A DNA stretch of 64,000 nucleotides from Lawsonella clevelandensis (GTDB taxonomy: Bacteria > Actinomycetota > Actinomycetes > Mycobacteriales > Mycobacteriaceae). The stretch spans positions 159,367-223,366 of the forward strand of contig NZ_QFOZ01000004.1 of NCBI RefSeq assembly GCF_003241315.1, read 5' to 3'. The position numbers were made by a program, and so were the translations under genes. Positions 52,884 through 62,256 of the stretch are shown here, piece by piece (within the stretch, counting starts at the first letter, position 1; each line of letters opens with the position of its first letter). Below the pieces are notes generated by a model. The model did not search any database. It saw nothing but the letters and a program-made list of their open reading frames with translations, and had not been told where the DNA came from.

Positions 52884-53029
52884 CAAAGACCGTTGGTCGC
52901 TGTTGGCGTTAGTCAACAGTTGAAGGTCCGAAATAATTCGGCGGCCCACGCAGGTAGAACTAAGTCGATGATGATGGCGAACAGTCTGTTTGCTAAAAAT
53001 TCACGCCTTGCGTTTCCTGCGCAAGGCGT
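52884..53029 (+). ncRNA. Ribosomal protein L10 leader of rplJ-rplL
   Basis: The 343-base rplA-rplJ gap contains CAAAGACCGTTGGTC (52884-52898), typical of actinobacterial L10-leader sequences, and further on a strong stem ACGCCTTGCG (53003-53012) with CGCAAGGCGT (53020-53029) followed by a T-rich stretch. This looks like the attenuator by which L10(L12)4 limits rplJL. Structure was judged by eye. Confidence 0.7.
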
Positions 53030-53071
53030 TTGTTTATTTCGGGCGAACGACAAGAGGAAGGAGGCAAAGTT

Positions 53072-53590
53072 ATGGCTCAGTCTGAGAAAGCTGCTGTGGT
53101 AGCCGAGATTAAGGAGCAGTTCGAGAAGTCGTCTGCTGCTATCATCACCGAATACCGTGGTCTTTCTGTCCCAGCAATGACCGAACTTCGCCGCGCTCTC
53201 GGAAAGAACGCAACCTACTCCGTCGCCAAGAATACCCTGGTCAAGCGCGCTGCTAATGAAGCTGGCGTGGAAGGCCTCGAGGATCTATTGGCTGGCCCTA
53301 CCGCCATCGCATTCATCGATGGAGAACCTGTCGATGCCGCCAAGGCTTTCCGTGATTTTGGTAAGGACCACAAGGAACTCGTCATCAAGGGCGGTTACAT
53401 GGATGGCGAAATGCTGTCCGTGGACCAGGTTGAGAAGCTTGCAGACCTTGAGTCTCGCGAAGTTCTCCTCGCCAAGCTCGCCGGTGCGATGAAGGGCAAC
53501 CTGGCGAAGGCTGCTGGTCTCTTCAATGCTCCCGCATCGCAGGTGGCTCGCCTCGCAGCCGCACTGCAGGAGAAGAAGTCCGCAGAGTAG
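53072..53590 (+). CDS. rplJ: Large ribosomal subunit protein uL10
   Basis: 172 residues from ATG 53072, GGAAGGAGG upstream. The family start KAAVVAEIKEQFEKSSAAIITEYRGLSV, the KNTLVKRA block, and GPTAIAF are clear. The C-terminal helix holds the bL12 dimers on the stalk base. A long leader precedes it. Confidence 0.96.
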   Translation: MAQSEKAAVVAEIKEQFEKSSAAIITEYRGLSVPAMTELRRALGKNATYSVAKNTLVKRAANEAGVEGLEDLLAGPTAIAFIDGEPVDAAKAFRDFGKDHKELVIKGGYMDGEMLSVDQVEKLADLESREVLLAKLAGAMKGNLAKAAGLFNAPASQVARLAAALQEKKSAE

Positions 53591-53596
53591 TTCATC

Positions 53597-53618
53597 TATT
53601 CGCTGTTGTAAGCGAATA
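53597..53618 (+). promoter_or_regulatory. Stem-loop between rplJ and rplL
   Basis: TATTCGCT (53597-53604) and AGCGAATA (53611-53618) form a perfect eight-pair stem with a GTTGTA loop. A related palindrome, GCGAAT-ATC-ATTCGC, lies upstream of nusG at 50474-50488. May be an RNA processing site. Confidence 0.45.
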
Positions 53619-53695
53619 CCGCCTGGGGCTGCCCGGGCACTTACCCCCATAAACGTAAGAGTCCATCACCAAGGACACAAGGAAAGGAAGCCACT

Positions 53696-54085
53696 ATGGC
53701 TAAGCTCACCACTGAAGAGCTCCTCGATGCTTTCAAAGAAATGACCCTCATCGAACTCTCTGAGTTCGTCAAGGCCTTCGAAGATACCTTCGAGGTTACC
53801 GCTGCTGCTCCTGTCGCCGTTGCCGCTGCTGGCGCTGCTGCTGGTGCTCCCGCTGCCGCCGCTGAGGAAAAGGACGAATTCGACGTTGTTATCGAGGCCG
53901 TCGGTGACAAGAAGATCCAGGTTATTAAGGTTGTCCGTGAGATCGTTTCCGGTCTCGGCCTGAAGGAAGCCAAGGATCTCGTTGAGGCTGCCCCCAAGGC
54001 TGTTCTCGAAGGTGCCTCCAAGGATGACGCTGAGGCTGCTAAGACCAAGCTTGAAGAAGCTGGCGCCACCGTCACCCTCAAGTAA
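53696..54085 (+). CDS. rplL: Large ribosomal subunit protein bL12
   Basis: 129 residues, AAAGGAAG upstream. N-terminal dimerisation helix (TTEELLDAFKEMTLIELSEF), an Ala-rich hinge, and the globular C-terminal domain with KIQVIKVVREIVSGLGLKEAKDLVEAAPK that recruits translation factors. Followed by a strong terminator. Confidence 0.97.
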   Translation: MAKLTTEELLDAFKEMTLIELSEFVKAFEDTFEVTAAAPVAVAAAGAAAGAPAAAAEEKDEFDVVIEAVGDKKIQVIKVVREIVSGLGLKEAKDLVEAAPKAVLEGASKDDAEAAKTKLEEAGATVTLK

Positions 54086-54102
54086 GTTTCGGTCTTACTG
54101 TT

Positions 54103-54138
54103 TGATGCCCCTCACCGCATTGTGCGGGAGGGGCATCA
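54103..54138 (+). terminator. Terminator after rplL
   Basis: TGATGCCCCTCACCGCA (54103-54119) and TGCGGGAGGGGCATCA (54123-54138) form a near-perfect stem with one bulge and a three-base loop. Confidence 0.88.
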
Positions 54139-54594
54139 GCCTATTTGTGGGGAAAAATCGCTTTCTTTAAGTGAATTTTCACTGTGTTTCCGTGCCAGTT
54201 CTTGACAATCTAGCGCCTGCGGGCGACTATGGTGAAGACCGCGTTAGTGGTAATAATTTACAGGGGGAGTTCCCTTCTGTTGTGGGATTCCTACTAGATG
54301 CTAGTGGGATCTCTGTGAATGCGATAGAAGGCAGTACACAGTCGCCGGTGTATGTCCGGTAGACATAAGTCGAGTTTTGTTATACTATTAACCTTTGCGT
54401 TGGCCTTATTGTGTCCAAAATTGGACCCACTGATCAAAAAGTAACTTTTGGTAATCCTCTGGAAATCCTGTAGGAACCTTTTGACCAGGAAAAATGTGCA
54501 CTTCGAGCGGTAGTAGACGGCTTTAGTTGGAGAAGTCCGAAGCTAGGGTGAAAAGTGTGTAGAGGTCAACAACGGAACCACTGTAGATTACGTC
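54139..54594 (+). promoter_or_regulatory. rpoB promoter and leader region
   Basis: 456 bases with no convincing gene (a 63-codon frame at 54171-54362 has no binding site or recognisable product). TATACT at 54381-54386 is the best -10 box, though no good -35 stands 17 bases before. An inverted repeat GTCCAA-AA-TTGGAC (54413-54426) lies shortly after it, within the likely leader. TTGACA at 54202-54207 is another candidate -35. Confidence 0.5.
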
Positions 54595-57500
54595 GTGAAA
54601 ACATTCATGACAGTACCCGTCGGGACTGTTGTGTCTGTCTTTACGCATGAGGTCCTGGAAGGACGCACCTTGGCAGTCTCCCGCCAGACCAGTTCGAAGG
54701 CTCAGATCCCTGGAGCCCCCAAGCGGCCGTCGTTTGCTACTATTCGCGAACCACTTGAGGTTCCCGATTTGCTTAGCGTTCAGACTGATTCATTTGCTTG
54801 GCTAGTCGGAACGAAGAAATACACCCAGTCTGATTCTGAAGAAGTCACCGGTGAGCAGCGCGTCACCGGTGGTCTCGAAGATATCCTCGATGAGATTTCC
54901 CCCATCGAGGATTTCGCTGGCTCAATGTCTCTCTCCTTCTCCGATCCGCGATTTGATGAGGTAAAAGCCTCCATCGCGGAATGTCGTGAGAAGGATATGA
55001 CTTACTCCGCACCATTGTTCGTCACGGCTGAGTTCGTGAACAACACTACTGGTGAAATTAAGAGTCAGACCGTCTTCATGGGTGATTTCCCCATGATGAC
55101 CGATAAAGGCACATTCATCATTAACGGCACCGAGCGTGTCGTCGTGTCTCAGCTTGTTCGCTCGCCCGGTGTTTATTTCGACGAGTCCATTGATAAAGCC
55201 ACGGAGAAGGAACTTCACTCTGTGAAGATCATTCCGTCACGTGGTGCATGGCTTGAATTTGACGTTGATAAACGCGATACCGTTGGTGTCCGTATTGACC
55301 GTAAGCGTCGTCAGCCCGTCACACTTCTTCTCAAGGCCTTGGGATGGACAAACGAGTCCATTAAGGAACGCTTCGGTTTCTCTGAAGTGATGATGTCCAC
55401 CTTAGAGAAGGACACTGCCGATACTCCCGATGAAGCCTTGCTGGAAATCTACCGCAAGCTGCGTCCCGGTGAGCCTCCGACAAAGGAAGGTGCCCAGAAC
55501 CTTCTCGCGAACCTTTTCTTCAAGGAAAAGCGCTACGATCTAGCTCGCGTTGGTCGTTATAAGATCAACCGCAAGCTGGGACTATCTAAGAGTGAAGCTG
55601 ATGTTCTCACTCTCACTGAAGAAGATATTGCTACCACTGTTGAATACCTAGTACGGCTGCATGCTGGCGAGACCAGTATGACCTCGCCTGATGGTGCAGA
55701 AATTCCGGTAGAGACTGACGATATTGACCACTTCGGTAATCGTCGTCTTCGCACCGTTGGTGAACTTATCCAGAACCAGGTGCGGGTGGGTCTTTCCCGT
55801 ATGGAGCGTGTTGTGCGTGAACGCATGACCACCCAGGATATGGAAGCAATTACCCCCCAGTCCCTCATTAACATTCGTCCAGTTGTGGCAGCTATTAAAG
55901 AGTTCTTCGGAACCTCCCAGCTGTCCCAGTTCATGGATCAAAACAACCCGCTGTCTGGCCTTACCCACAAGCGTCGTCTTTCCGCATTGGGTCCCGGTGG
56001 TCTTACTCGCGACCGTGCTGGCCTGGAAGTCCGTGACGTTCACAACTCTCACTACGGCCGTATGTGCCCAATTGAGACACCGGAAGGCCCGAACATTGGT
56101 CTTATCGGTTCTCTCTCCGTCTATGCACGCGTGAACCCCTTTGGTTTCATTGAGACCCCGTACCGTCGTGTTGTTGATGGTTGTGCCACTGACCAGGTTG
56201 ACTACCTCACTGCTGATGAGGAAGACCGCCACGTTGTCGCCCAGGCTAACTCGCCGATGGACGAGAACGGTCGCTTCCTCGACGAGCGTTTGCTCGTCCG
56301 TAAGCGTGGCGGCGATGTCGAATACGTCACCCCAGACGAAGTCGACTACATGGACGTTTCCCCACGTCAGATGGTGTCTGTAGCAACCGCTATGATTCCA
56401 TTCCTCGAGCACGACGACGCAAACCGTGCCCTCATGGGTGCGAACATGCAGCGCCAGGCAGTGCCGCTACTCAAGACGGACTCTCCGCTTGTCGGTACTG
56501 GCATGGAACTGCGTGCCGCCTATGATGCTGCCGACGTCATTATCAGTGAAAAAGCCGGCATCATTGAGGAAGTCTGCGCAGACTTCATCACCGTCATGGC
56601 CGATGATGGCACCCGTGCCACCTACCAGCTACAAAAGTTCATTCGCTCCAACCCCGGCACATGCTACAACCAGGTTCCGATTGTGGCCGCCGGACAGCGT
56701 GTAGAAGCTGGCGAAGTTATTGCTGACGGCCCCTCCACCGATAAGGGCGAGATGGCACTTGGCAAGAACATGCTGGTCGCCATTATGCCGTGGGAAGGCT
56801 ACAACTACGAGGACGCTATCATCCTCTCCCAGCGTGTTGTTGAAGAGGATGAACTGACTTCAATTCATATTGAAGAGCACGAGATTGACGCGCGTGACAC
56901 CAAACTTGGTGCAGAAGAGATCACCCGCGACATCCCGAACGTCTCCGATGAGGTTCTCGCCGATCTTGACGAGCGCGGCATCGTTCGTATTGGTGCTACC
57001 GTCCGCGACGGCGACATTCTGGTCGGTAAGGTAACCCCGAAGGGTGAAACTGAGCTCACCCCAGAAGAGCGACTACTGCGTGCCATCTTCGGTGAAAAAG
57101 CTCGCGAAGTCCGCGATACGTCCCTCAAGGTACCCCACGGCGAAACCGGTAAAGTCACCGGCGTGCGCGTCTTCTCCCGTGAAGAAGACGACGAGCTACC
57201 CCCGGGAGTTAATGAACTCGTGCGTGTGTACGTCGCCCAGAAGCGTCGTATTCAGCCCGGTGATAAGCTCTCTGGCCGCCACGGTAACAAGGGTGTTATC
57301 GGTAAGATTCTGCCGGTTGAAGACATGCCCTTCCTTCCCGACGGCACTCCCATCGACATTGTTCTTAACACCCACGGTGTACCCCGCCGTATGAACATCG
57401 GCCAGATCATGGAAATTCACCTGGGCTGGCTGGCCAAGTACGGTTGGAAGATCGAGGGTGACCCGGAGTGGGCCAAGATGCTCCCCGACGAAATGCGCGA

Positions 57501-58140
57501 TGTGGAGCCCAACACCAAGACCGCAACCCCGGTGTTCGACGGTGCTGAGCCGGACGAAATTGAAGGCCTGCTAGGCTGCGTCCGCCCCAATGCCGACGGT
57601 GAAAACATGATGGGTCCCGACGGCAAGGCCACATTGTTTGATGGTCGTTCCGGCGAGCCCTTCCCGTACCCAGTGTCAGTTGGCTACATGTACATGCTGA
57701 AACTGCACCACTTGGTTGACGAGAAGATTCACGCTCGTTCCACCGGCCCGTACTCCATGATTACCCAGCAGCCACTTGGTGGTAAGGCCCAGTTCGGTGG
57801 CCAGCGCTTCGGTGAAATGGAATGTTGGGCCATGCAGGCTTACGGCGCCGCCTACACCCTGCAGGAACTCCTCACCATTAAGTCTGACGACGTGGTGGGA
57901 CGTGTGAAGGCCTACGAAGCCATCGTGAAGGGTGAGAATATCCCCGCACCGGGTATCCCCGAGTCCTTCAAGGTGTTGCTGAAAGAACTCCAGGCATTGT
58001 GCCTTAACGTGGAAGTCCTCTCTGCAGACGGTGACGTTGTCAGCCTGTCTGATGATGATGATGACCTCGAGAGGGCAGCCTCCAACCTGGGCATTAACCT
58101 CTCACACGATGAGAATGCGTCCGTGGAAGACCTCGCTTAA
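54595..58140 (+). CDS. rpoB: DNA-directed RNA polymerase subunit beta
   Basis: 1181 residues. The whole family pattern is present, ending in NVEVLSADGD and the acidic tail. The rifampicin region (SQLSQFMDQNNPLSGLTHKR to RLSALGP) carries the wild-type Asp, His and Ser, so no common resistance change is seen. The start is uncertain: GTG 54595, ATG 54604 and GTG 54631 are in frame, while homologues begin at LEG (the VLEGRTLAVSRQ position). rpoC follows by 95 bases. Confidence 0.96.
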   Translation: MKTFMTVPVGTVVSVFTHEVLEGRTLAVSRQTSSKAQIPGAPKRPSFATIREPLEVPDLLSVQTDSFAWLVGTKKYTQSDSEEVTGEQRVTGGLEDILDEISPIEDFAGSMSLSFSDPRFDEVKASIAECREKDMTYSAPLFVTAEFVNNTTGEIKSQTVFMGDFPMMTDKGTFIINGTERVVVSQLVRSPGVYFDESIDKATEKELHSVKIIPSRGAWLEFDVDKRDTVGVRIDRKRRQPVTLLLKALGWTNESIKERFGFSEVMMSTLEKDTADTPDEALLEIYRKLRPGEPPTKEGAQNLLANLFFKEKRYDLARVGRYKINRKLGLSKSEADVLTLTEEDIATTVEYLVRLHAGETSMTSPDGAEIPVETDDIDHFGNRRLRTVGELIQNQVRVGLSRMERVVRERMTTQDMEAITPQSLINIRPVVAAIKEFFGTSQLSQFMDQNNPLSGLTHKRRLSALGPGGLTRDRAGLEVRDVHNSHYGRMCPIETPEGPNIGLIGSLSVYARVNPFGFIETPYRRVVDGCATDQVDYLTADEEDRHVVAQANSPMDENGRFLDERLLVRKRGGDVEYVTPDEVDYMDVSPRQMVSVATAMIPFLEHDDANRALMGANMQRQAVPLLKTDSPLVGTGMELRAAYDAADVIISEKAGIIEEVCADFITVMADDGTRATYQLQKFIRSNPGTCYNQVPIVAAGQRVEAGEVIADGPSTDKGEMALGKNMLVAIMPWEGYNYEDAIILSQRVVEEDELTSIHIEEHEIDARDTKLGAEEITRDIPNVSDEVLADLDERGIVRIGATVRDGDILVGKVTPKGETELTPEERLLRAIFGEKAREVRDTSLKVPHGETGKVTGVRVFSREEDDELPPGVNELVRVYVAQKRRIQPGDKLSGRHGNKGVIGKILPVEDMPFLPDGTPIDIVLNTHGVPRRMNIGQIMEIHLGWLAKYGWKIEGDPEWAKMLPDEMRDVEPNTKTATPVFDGAEPDEIEGLLGCVRPNADGENMMGPDGKATLFDGRSGEPFPYPVSVGYMYMLKLHHLVDEKIHARSTGPYSMITQQPLGGKAQFGGQRFGEMECWAMQAYGAAYTLQELLTIKSDDVVGRVKAYEAIVKGENIPAPGIPESFKVLLKELQALCLNVEVLSADGDVVSLSDDDDDLERAASNLGINLSHDENASVEDLA

Positions 58141-58235
58141 GAGTCTTCGGCTCTCCTGAGCCACCTGAAAGATAGAGACATACACCTCGGTTACCCAACC
58201 GGGTAGCCATAATCCCACTGGGGAAAGGAAGTTAC

Positions 58236-61200
58236 GTGCGCGACGTCAACTTCTTCGATTCGCTCCGAATCAGTCTCGCTACGGCCGACGACATCCGTCG
58301 TTGGTCCTACGGTGAGGTTAAGAAGCCGGAGACCATTAACTACCGTACGTTGAAGCCAGAGAAGGACGGCCTCTTCTGCGAACGCATTTTCGGCCCTACC
58401 AGGGACTGGGAATGTGCTTGCGGTAAGTACAAGCGCGTCCGTTTCAAGGGCATCGTCTGTGAACGATGCGGCGTGGAAGTTACCCGTGCCAAAGTGCGTC
58501 GTGAGCGCATGGGCCATATTGAGCTCGCTGCTCCCGTCACCCACATTTGGTACTTCAAGGGTGTTCCCTCCCGCCTGGGCTACCTGCTTGATCTGGCCCC
58601 GAAAGATCTTGAAAAGATCATCTACTTCGCTTCTTACGTTGTCACTAGTGTCGACGAAGAAGCCCGCCACAATGACCTCTCCACTCTCGAAGCAGAAGTT
58701 ACTGCCGAGAAGAAGGAAATTGAGGACGCCCGCGACGTTGATCTGGAAGAGCGTGCCCAGAAGCTAGAGGCTGACCTGGCCGAGCTCGAATCCGAAGGCG
58801 CCAAGTCTGACGTCAAGCGGAAAGTCAAGGACGCTGCCGAGCGTGAGATGAAGCACATCCGCGAGGATGCTAACCGCGAACTCGACCGCCTCGATGTTCT
58901 CTGGGATACCTTCACTAAGTTGGAGCCCAAGGACCTCATTCTGGACGAAAACGTCTACAACGAACTCGATGACCGCTTCGGTGAATACTTCGAGGCTGGT
59001 ATGGGTGCTGAGGCTATCCAGAAACTCATTGAGAGCTTCGACCTGGAAGCTGAAGCAGAAGTTCTGCGTGAGGTTATCCGCACCGGTAAGGGACAGAAGA
59101 AACTGCGCGCTTTGAAGCGTCTCAAGGTTGTTGCAGCCTTCCTCCAGTCCGGTAATGATCCGGCTGGAATGGTGCTGGATTGTATTCCGGTTATTCCGCC
59201 AGAGCTGCGTCCTATGGTGCAACTTGACGGTGGCCGTTTTGCTACCTCCGACCTCAATGATCTCTACCGTCGCGTTATTAACCGTAATAACCGCTTGAAG
59301 CGACTCATTGATTTGGGTGCACCGGAAATCATCATTAACAACGAAAAGCGTATGCTGCAGGAATCTGTAGATGCTCTCTTCGATAACGGACGTCGTGGCC
59401 GCCCGGTGGCTGGCCCCGGTAACCGCCCGCTGAAGTCCCTCTCGGATCTCCTCAAAGGCAAGCAGGGTCGTTTCCGTCAGAACCTCCTCGGTAAGCGCGT
59501 CGACTACTCTGGTCGTTCCGTTATTATCGTTGGTCCGCAGCTGAAACTGCACCAGTGCGGTCTTCCGAAGCTCATGGCACTCGAGCTGTTCAAGCCATTC
59601 GTCATGAAGCGCCTGGTTGACCTGAACTATGCACAGAATATTAAGTCTGCTAAGCGCATGGTGGAGCGTCAGCGCTCGCAGGTGTGGGACGTGCTGGAAG
59701 AAGTTATTGCTGAGCATCCTGTTATGCTCAACCGTGCACCTACCCTGCACCGCCTGGGTATTCAGGCATTCGAGCCGGTGCTGGTAGAGGGTAAAGCAAT
59801 TATGCTGCACCCGCTGGCATGTGAAGCATTCAACGCCGACTTCGACGGTGACCAGATGGCAGTCCACCTGCCGCTCTCCGCTGAGGCACAGGCAGAAGCC
59901 CGCGTTCTCATGCTGTCCTCCAACAACATTCTGTCTCCTGCATCCGGCCGCCCGCTGGCTATGCCGCGACTGGATATGGTGACAGGTTTGTACTACCTCA
60001 CCACGGAAGATCCCGACGCGCCGGGGTCTTACCAGGAGGATCTACACAAGGAATGCCCCACCAACGGTTACTACTCTTCTGTTGCCGAAGCCATTATGGC
60101 TCGCGACGCAGGAGCCTTGTCTATCCAGTCACCTATTGTGGTACGCCTGACGCATCAGCGTCCGCCGAAGGATATTGAGGAAGCACAGTTCCCCGATGGT
60201 TGGAAGGCCGGCGACGTGTGGTCCTGCAAGACTACTCTCGGTCGCGTTATGTTCAACGATCTGCTGCCCGGTGACTACCCCTTCGTCAACGACCAGATGT
60301 CGAAGAAGAAGCAGGCCGTCATTATTAATGACATGGCAGAGTGCTATCCCATGATTATGGTTGCGCAAACCGTTGACCGTCTGAAGGATGCCGGTTTCTA
60401 CTGGGCAACTCGTTCTGGTGTTACCGTTGCTGTTTCCGACGTGCAGGTTCCGCCTGTTAAGAAGGAAATTCTGGCCTCTTACGACAAGCGCGCTAAGAAG
60501 GTTGAGAAGCAGTACCAGCGTGGTGCACTGTCCCATGATGAGCGTAATGCTGCACTTGTGAAGATTTGGTCCGAGGCCACTGAAGAGGTTGGCCAGGCCA
60601 TGGAAGATAATTACCCCGCCACCAACCCGATTCCAATGATCGTGAAGTCTGGTGCTGCCGGTAACATGACCCAGATGCGGTCTCTGTCCGGTATGAAGGG
60701 CCTGGTGACGGACCCGAAGGGTAACTTCATCCCACAGCCTATTAAGTCTTCCTTCCGTGAAGGTCTTACCGTGTTGGAGTACTTCATTAACTCCCACGGT
60801 GCTCGTAAAGGTCTTGCCGATACCGCTCTTCGTACGGCAGACTCTGGTTACCTGACCCGTCGTCTTGTTGACGTGGCACAGGACGTCATTGTCCGCGAAG
60901 AAGACTGCGGTACTACCCGCGGCATTATGGTGCCTATCGCAGAGAAGATGCCCGATGGCACTCTCGTCCGCGATCAGCACATTGAGACCAGCGTCTTTGC
61001 TCGTACTCTTGCCGATGATGCCAAGGACGAAAACGGTAACGTCATCGTTGCTGGCGGTACTGACATTGGTGATCCGGAGATCGAGGCACTCCTCGCGGCC
61101 GGTATTACCGAGGTTAAGGTCCGCTCCGTTCTTACCTGTAACTCCAAGAATGGCGTCTGTGCTAAGTGCTACGGCCGTTCTATGGCTACTGGCAAGCTCG

Positions 61201-62189
61201 TCGACGTGGGTGAAGCTGTTGGTATTGTGGCCGCCCAGTCCATTGGTGAGCCTGGTACCCAGCTGACAATGCGTACATTCCACCAGGGTGGTGTTGGTAG
61301 CGACATCACCGGCGGTCTGCCGCGTGTTCAGGAACTCTTCGAGGCACGTGTGCCGAAGGGCAAGGCGCCTATCGCCGAGGTTTCCGGTACTGTCACTCTG
61401 GAAGAGGGCGAGAAGTTCTGGACGATTACCATTACGCCTGATGATGGCTCTGATGATGTCGTCTACGAGAAACTTTCTAAGCGTCAGCGTCTCCACGTTG
61501 TGAAGAAAGCCGATGGGTCTGAAGGCGTTATCGCTACTGGTGACCACATCACTATTGGTGAGCAGCTCCTTGAGGGCGCTGCTGATCCGCACGATGTACT
61601 CCGCGTTATGGGCCCCCGACAGGTACAGGTCCACCTCGTTAATGAGGTTCAGAACGTGTACCGCTCCCAGGGTGTGTCTATCCACGATAAGCACATCGAA
61701 GTTATCGTGCGACAGATGCTGCGTCGCGTGACCATCATTGACTCTGGTTCTACTGAGTTCCTCCCTGGTTCTCTGGTGGAACGTCCCGAGTTTGAGGCCA
61801 CGAACCGTGCAGTCGTTCGCGAAGGTGGCAGGCCTGCAGCAGGACGTCCAGTCCTTATGGGTATTACTAAGGCCTCGCTGGCAACGGATTCTTGGCTGTC
61901 GGCAGCATCCTTCCAGGAGACAACTCGTGTCCTTACCGACGCAGCTATTAACAGCCGTGTTGACCACCTCGTTGGTCTGAAGGAAAACGTTATCATCGGT
62001 AAACTGATTCCAGCTGGTACTGGTATTGCTCGTTACCGTGATATTGAGGTTCGCCCAACGGAGGAGGCACGCGCTGCTGCGTATGCTGTCCCGACGGGCT
62101 TTGATGATGGCTTCTACGGTCCCGATGATGCTTTCATCGATGAGACTGGGGCAGCTGTTCCTCTGGATGACTTCGACTTTGGAGAATAA
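58236..62189 (+). CDS. rpoC: DNA-directed RNA polymerase subunit beta'
   Basis: 1317 residues, GTG start with GGAAAGGAAG upstream. The catalytic Mg site NADFDGDQMAVHLPL, a zinc site near the N-terminus (ECACGKYK-CERCGVEV), a second zinc site (CGTTRG to CNSKNGVCAKCYG), and the trigger-loop region with SGARKGLADTALRTADSGYLTRRLVD-like block are all visible. The actinobacterial insertion around residues 140-220 is present as a charged coiled-coil segment. A strong terminator follows. Confidence 0.97.
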   Translation: MRDVNFFDSLRISLATADDIRRWSYGEVKKPETINYRTLKPEKDGLFCERIFGPTRDWECACGKYKRVRFKGIVCERCGVEVTRAKVRRERMGHIELAAPVTHIWYFKGVPSRLGYLLDLAPKDLEKIIYFASYVVTSVDEEARHNDLSTLEAEVTAEKKEIEDARDVDLEERAQKLEADLAELESEGAKSDVKRKVKDAAEREMKHIREDANRELDRLDVLWDTFTKLEPKDLILDENVYNELDDRFGEYFEAGMGAEAIQKLIESFDLEAEAEVLREVIRTGKGQKKLRALKRLKVVAAFLQSGNDPAGMVLDCIPVIPPELRPMVQLDGGRFATSDLNDLYRRVINRNNRLKRLIDLGAPEIIINNEKRMLQESVDALFDNGRRGRPVAGPGNRPLKSLSDLLKGKQGRFRQNLLGKRVDYSGRSVIIVGPQLKLHQCGLPKLMALELFKPFVMKRLVDLNYAQNIKSAKRMVERQRSQVWDVLEEVIAEHPVMLNRAPTLHRLGIQAFEPVLVEGKAIMLHPLACEAFNADFDGDQMAVHLPLSAEAQAEARVLMLSSNNILSPASGRPLAMPRLDMVTGLYYLTTEDPDAPGSYQEDLHKECPTNGYYSSVAEAIMARDAGALSIQSPIVVRLTHQRPPKDIEEAQFPDGWKAGDVWSCKTTLGRVMFNDLLPGDYPFVNDQMSKKKQAVIINDMAECYPMIMVAQTVDRLKDAGFYWATRSGVTVAVSDVQVPPVKKEILASYDKRAKKVEKQYQRGALSHDERNAALVKIWSEATEEVGQAMEDNYPATNPIPMIVKSGAAGNMTQMRSLSGMKGLVTDPKGNFIPQPIKSSFREGLTVLEYFINSHGARKGLADTALRTADSGYLTRRLVDVAQDVIVREEDCGTTRGIMVPIAEKMPDGTLVRDQHIETSVFARTLADDAKDENGNVIVAGGTDIGDPEIEALLAAGITEVKVRSVLTCNSKNGVCAKCYGRSMATGKLVDVGEAVGIVAAQSIGEPGTQLTMRTFHQGGVGSDITGGLPRVQELFEARVPKGKAPIAEVSGTVTLEEGEKFWTITITPDDGSDDVVYEKLSKRQRLHVVKKADGSEGVIATGDHITIGEQLLEGAADPHDVLRVMGPRQVQVHLVNEVQNVYRSQGVSIHDKHIEVIVRQMLRRVTIIDSGSTEFLPGSLVERPEFEATNRAVVREGGRPAAGRPVLMGITKASLATDSWLSAASFQETTRVLTDAAINSRVDHLVGLKENVIIGKLIPAGTGIARYRDIEVRPTEEARAAAYAVPTGFDDGFYGPDDAFIDETGAAVPLDDFDFGE

Positions 62190-62197
62190 TTCCGTAT

Positions 62198-62247
62198 AAA
62201 TAACTAAAGCGGGTAATGCCTGGAAGCATTACCCGCTTTAGTTATTT
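62198..62247. terminator. Bidirectional terminator between rpoC and alkaline phosphatase gene
   Basis: A perfect 22-base-pair stem, arms 62198-62219 and 62226-62247, around a six-base loop. T-rich runs at both ends (AAATAA/TTATTT) let it serve both converging genes. Confidence 0.9.
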
Positions 62248-62256
62248 CAGTAGTGT

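Noticed and set aside
54171..54362. A 63-codon frame in the rpoB upstream region
   Set aside because: No ribosome binding site, no recognisable product, and it lies where the promoter should be.
56000..56200. Rifampicin-resistance changes in RpoB
   Set aside because: The resistance-determining region has wild-type residues at the Asp, His and Ser hot spots.
60129..61967. A 612-codon open frame antisense to rpoC
   Set aside because: It lies entirely within rpoC and shows no domain or start signal.
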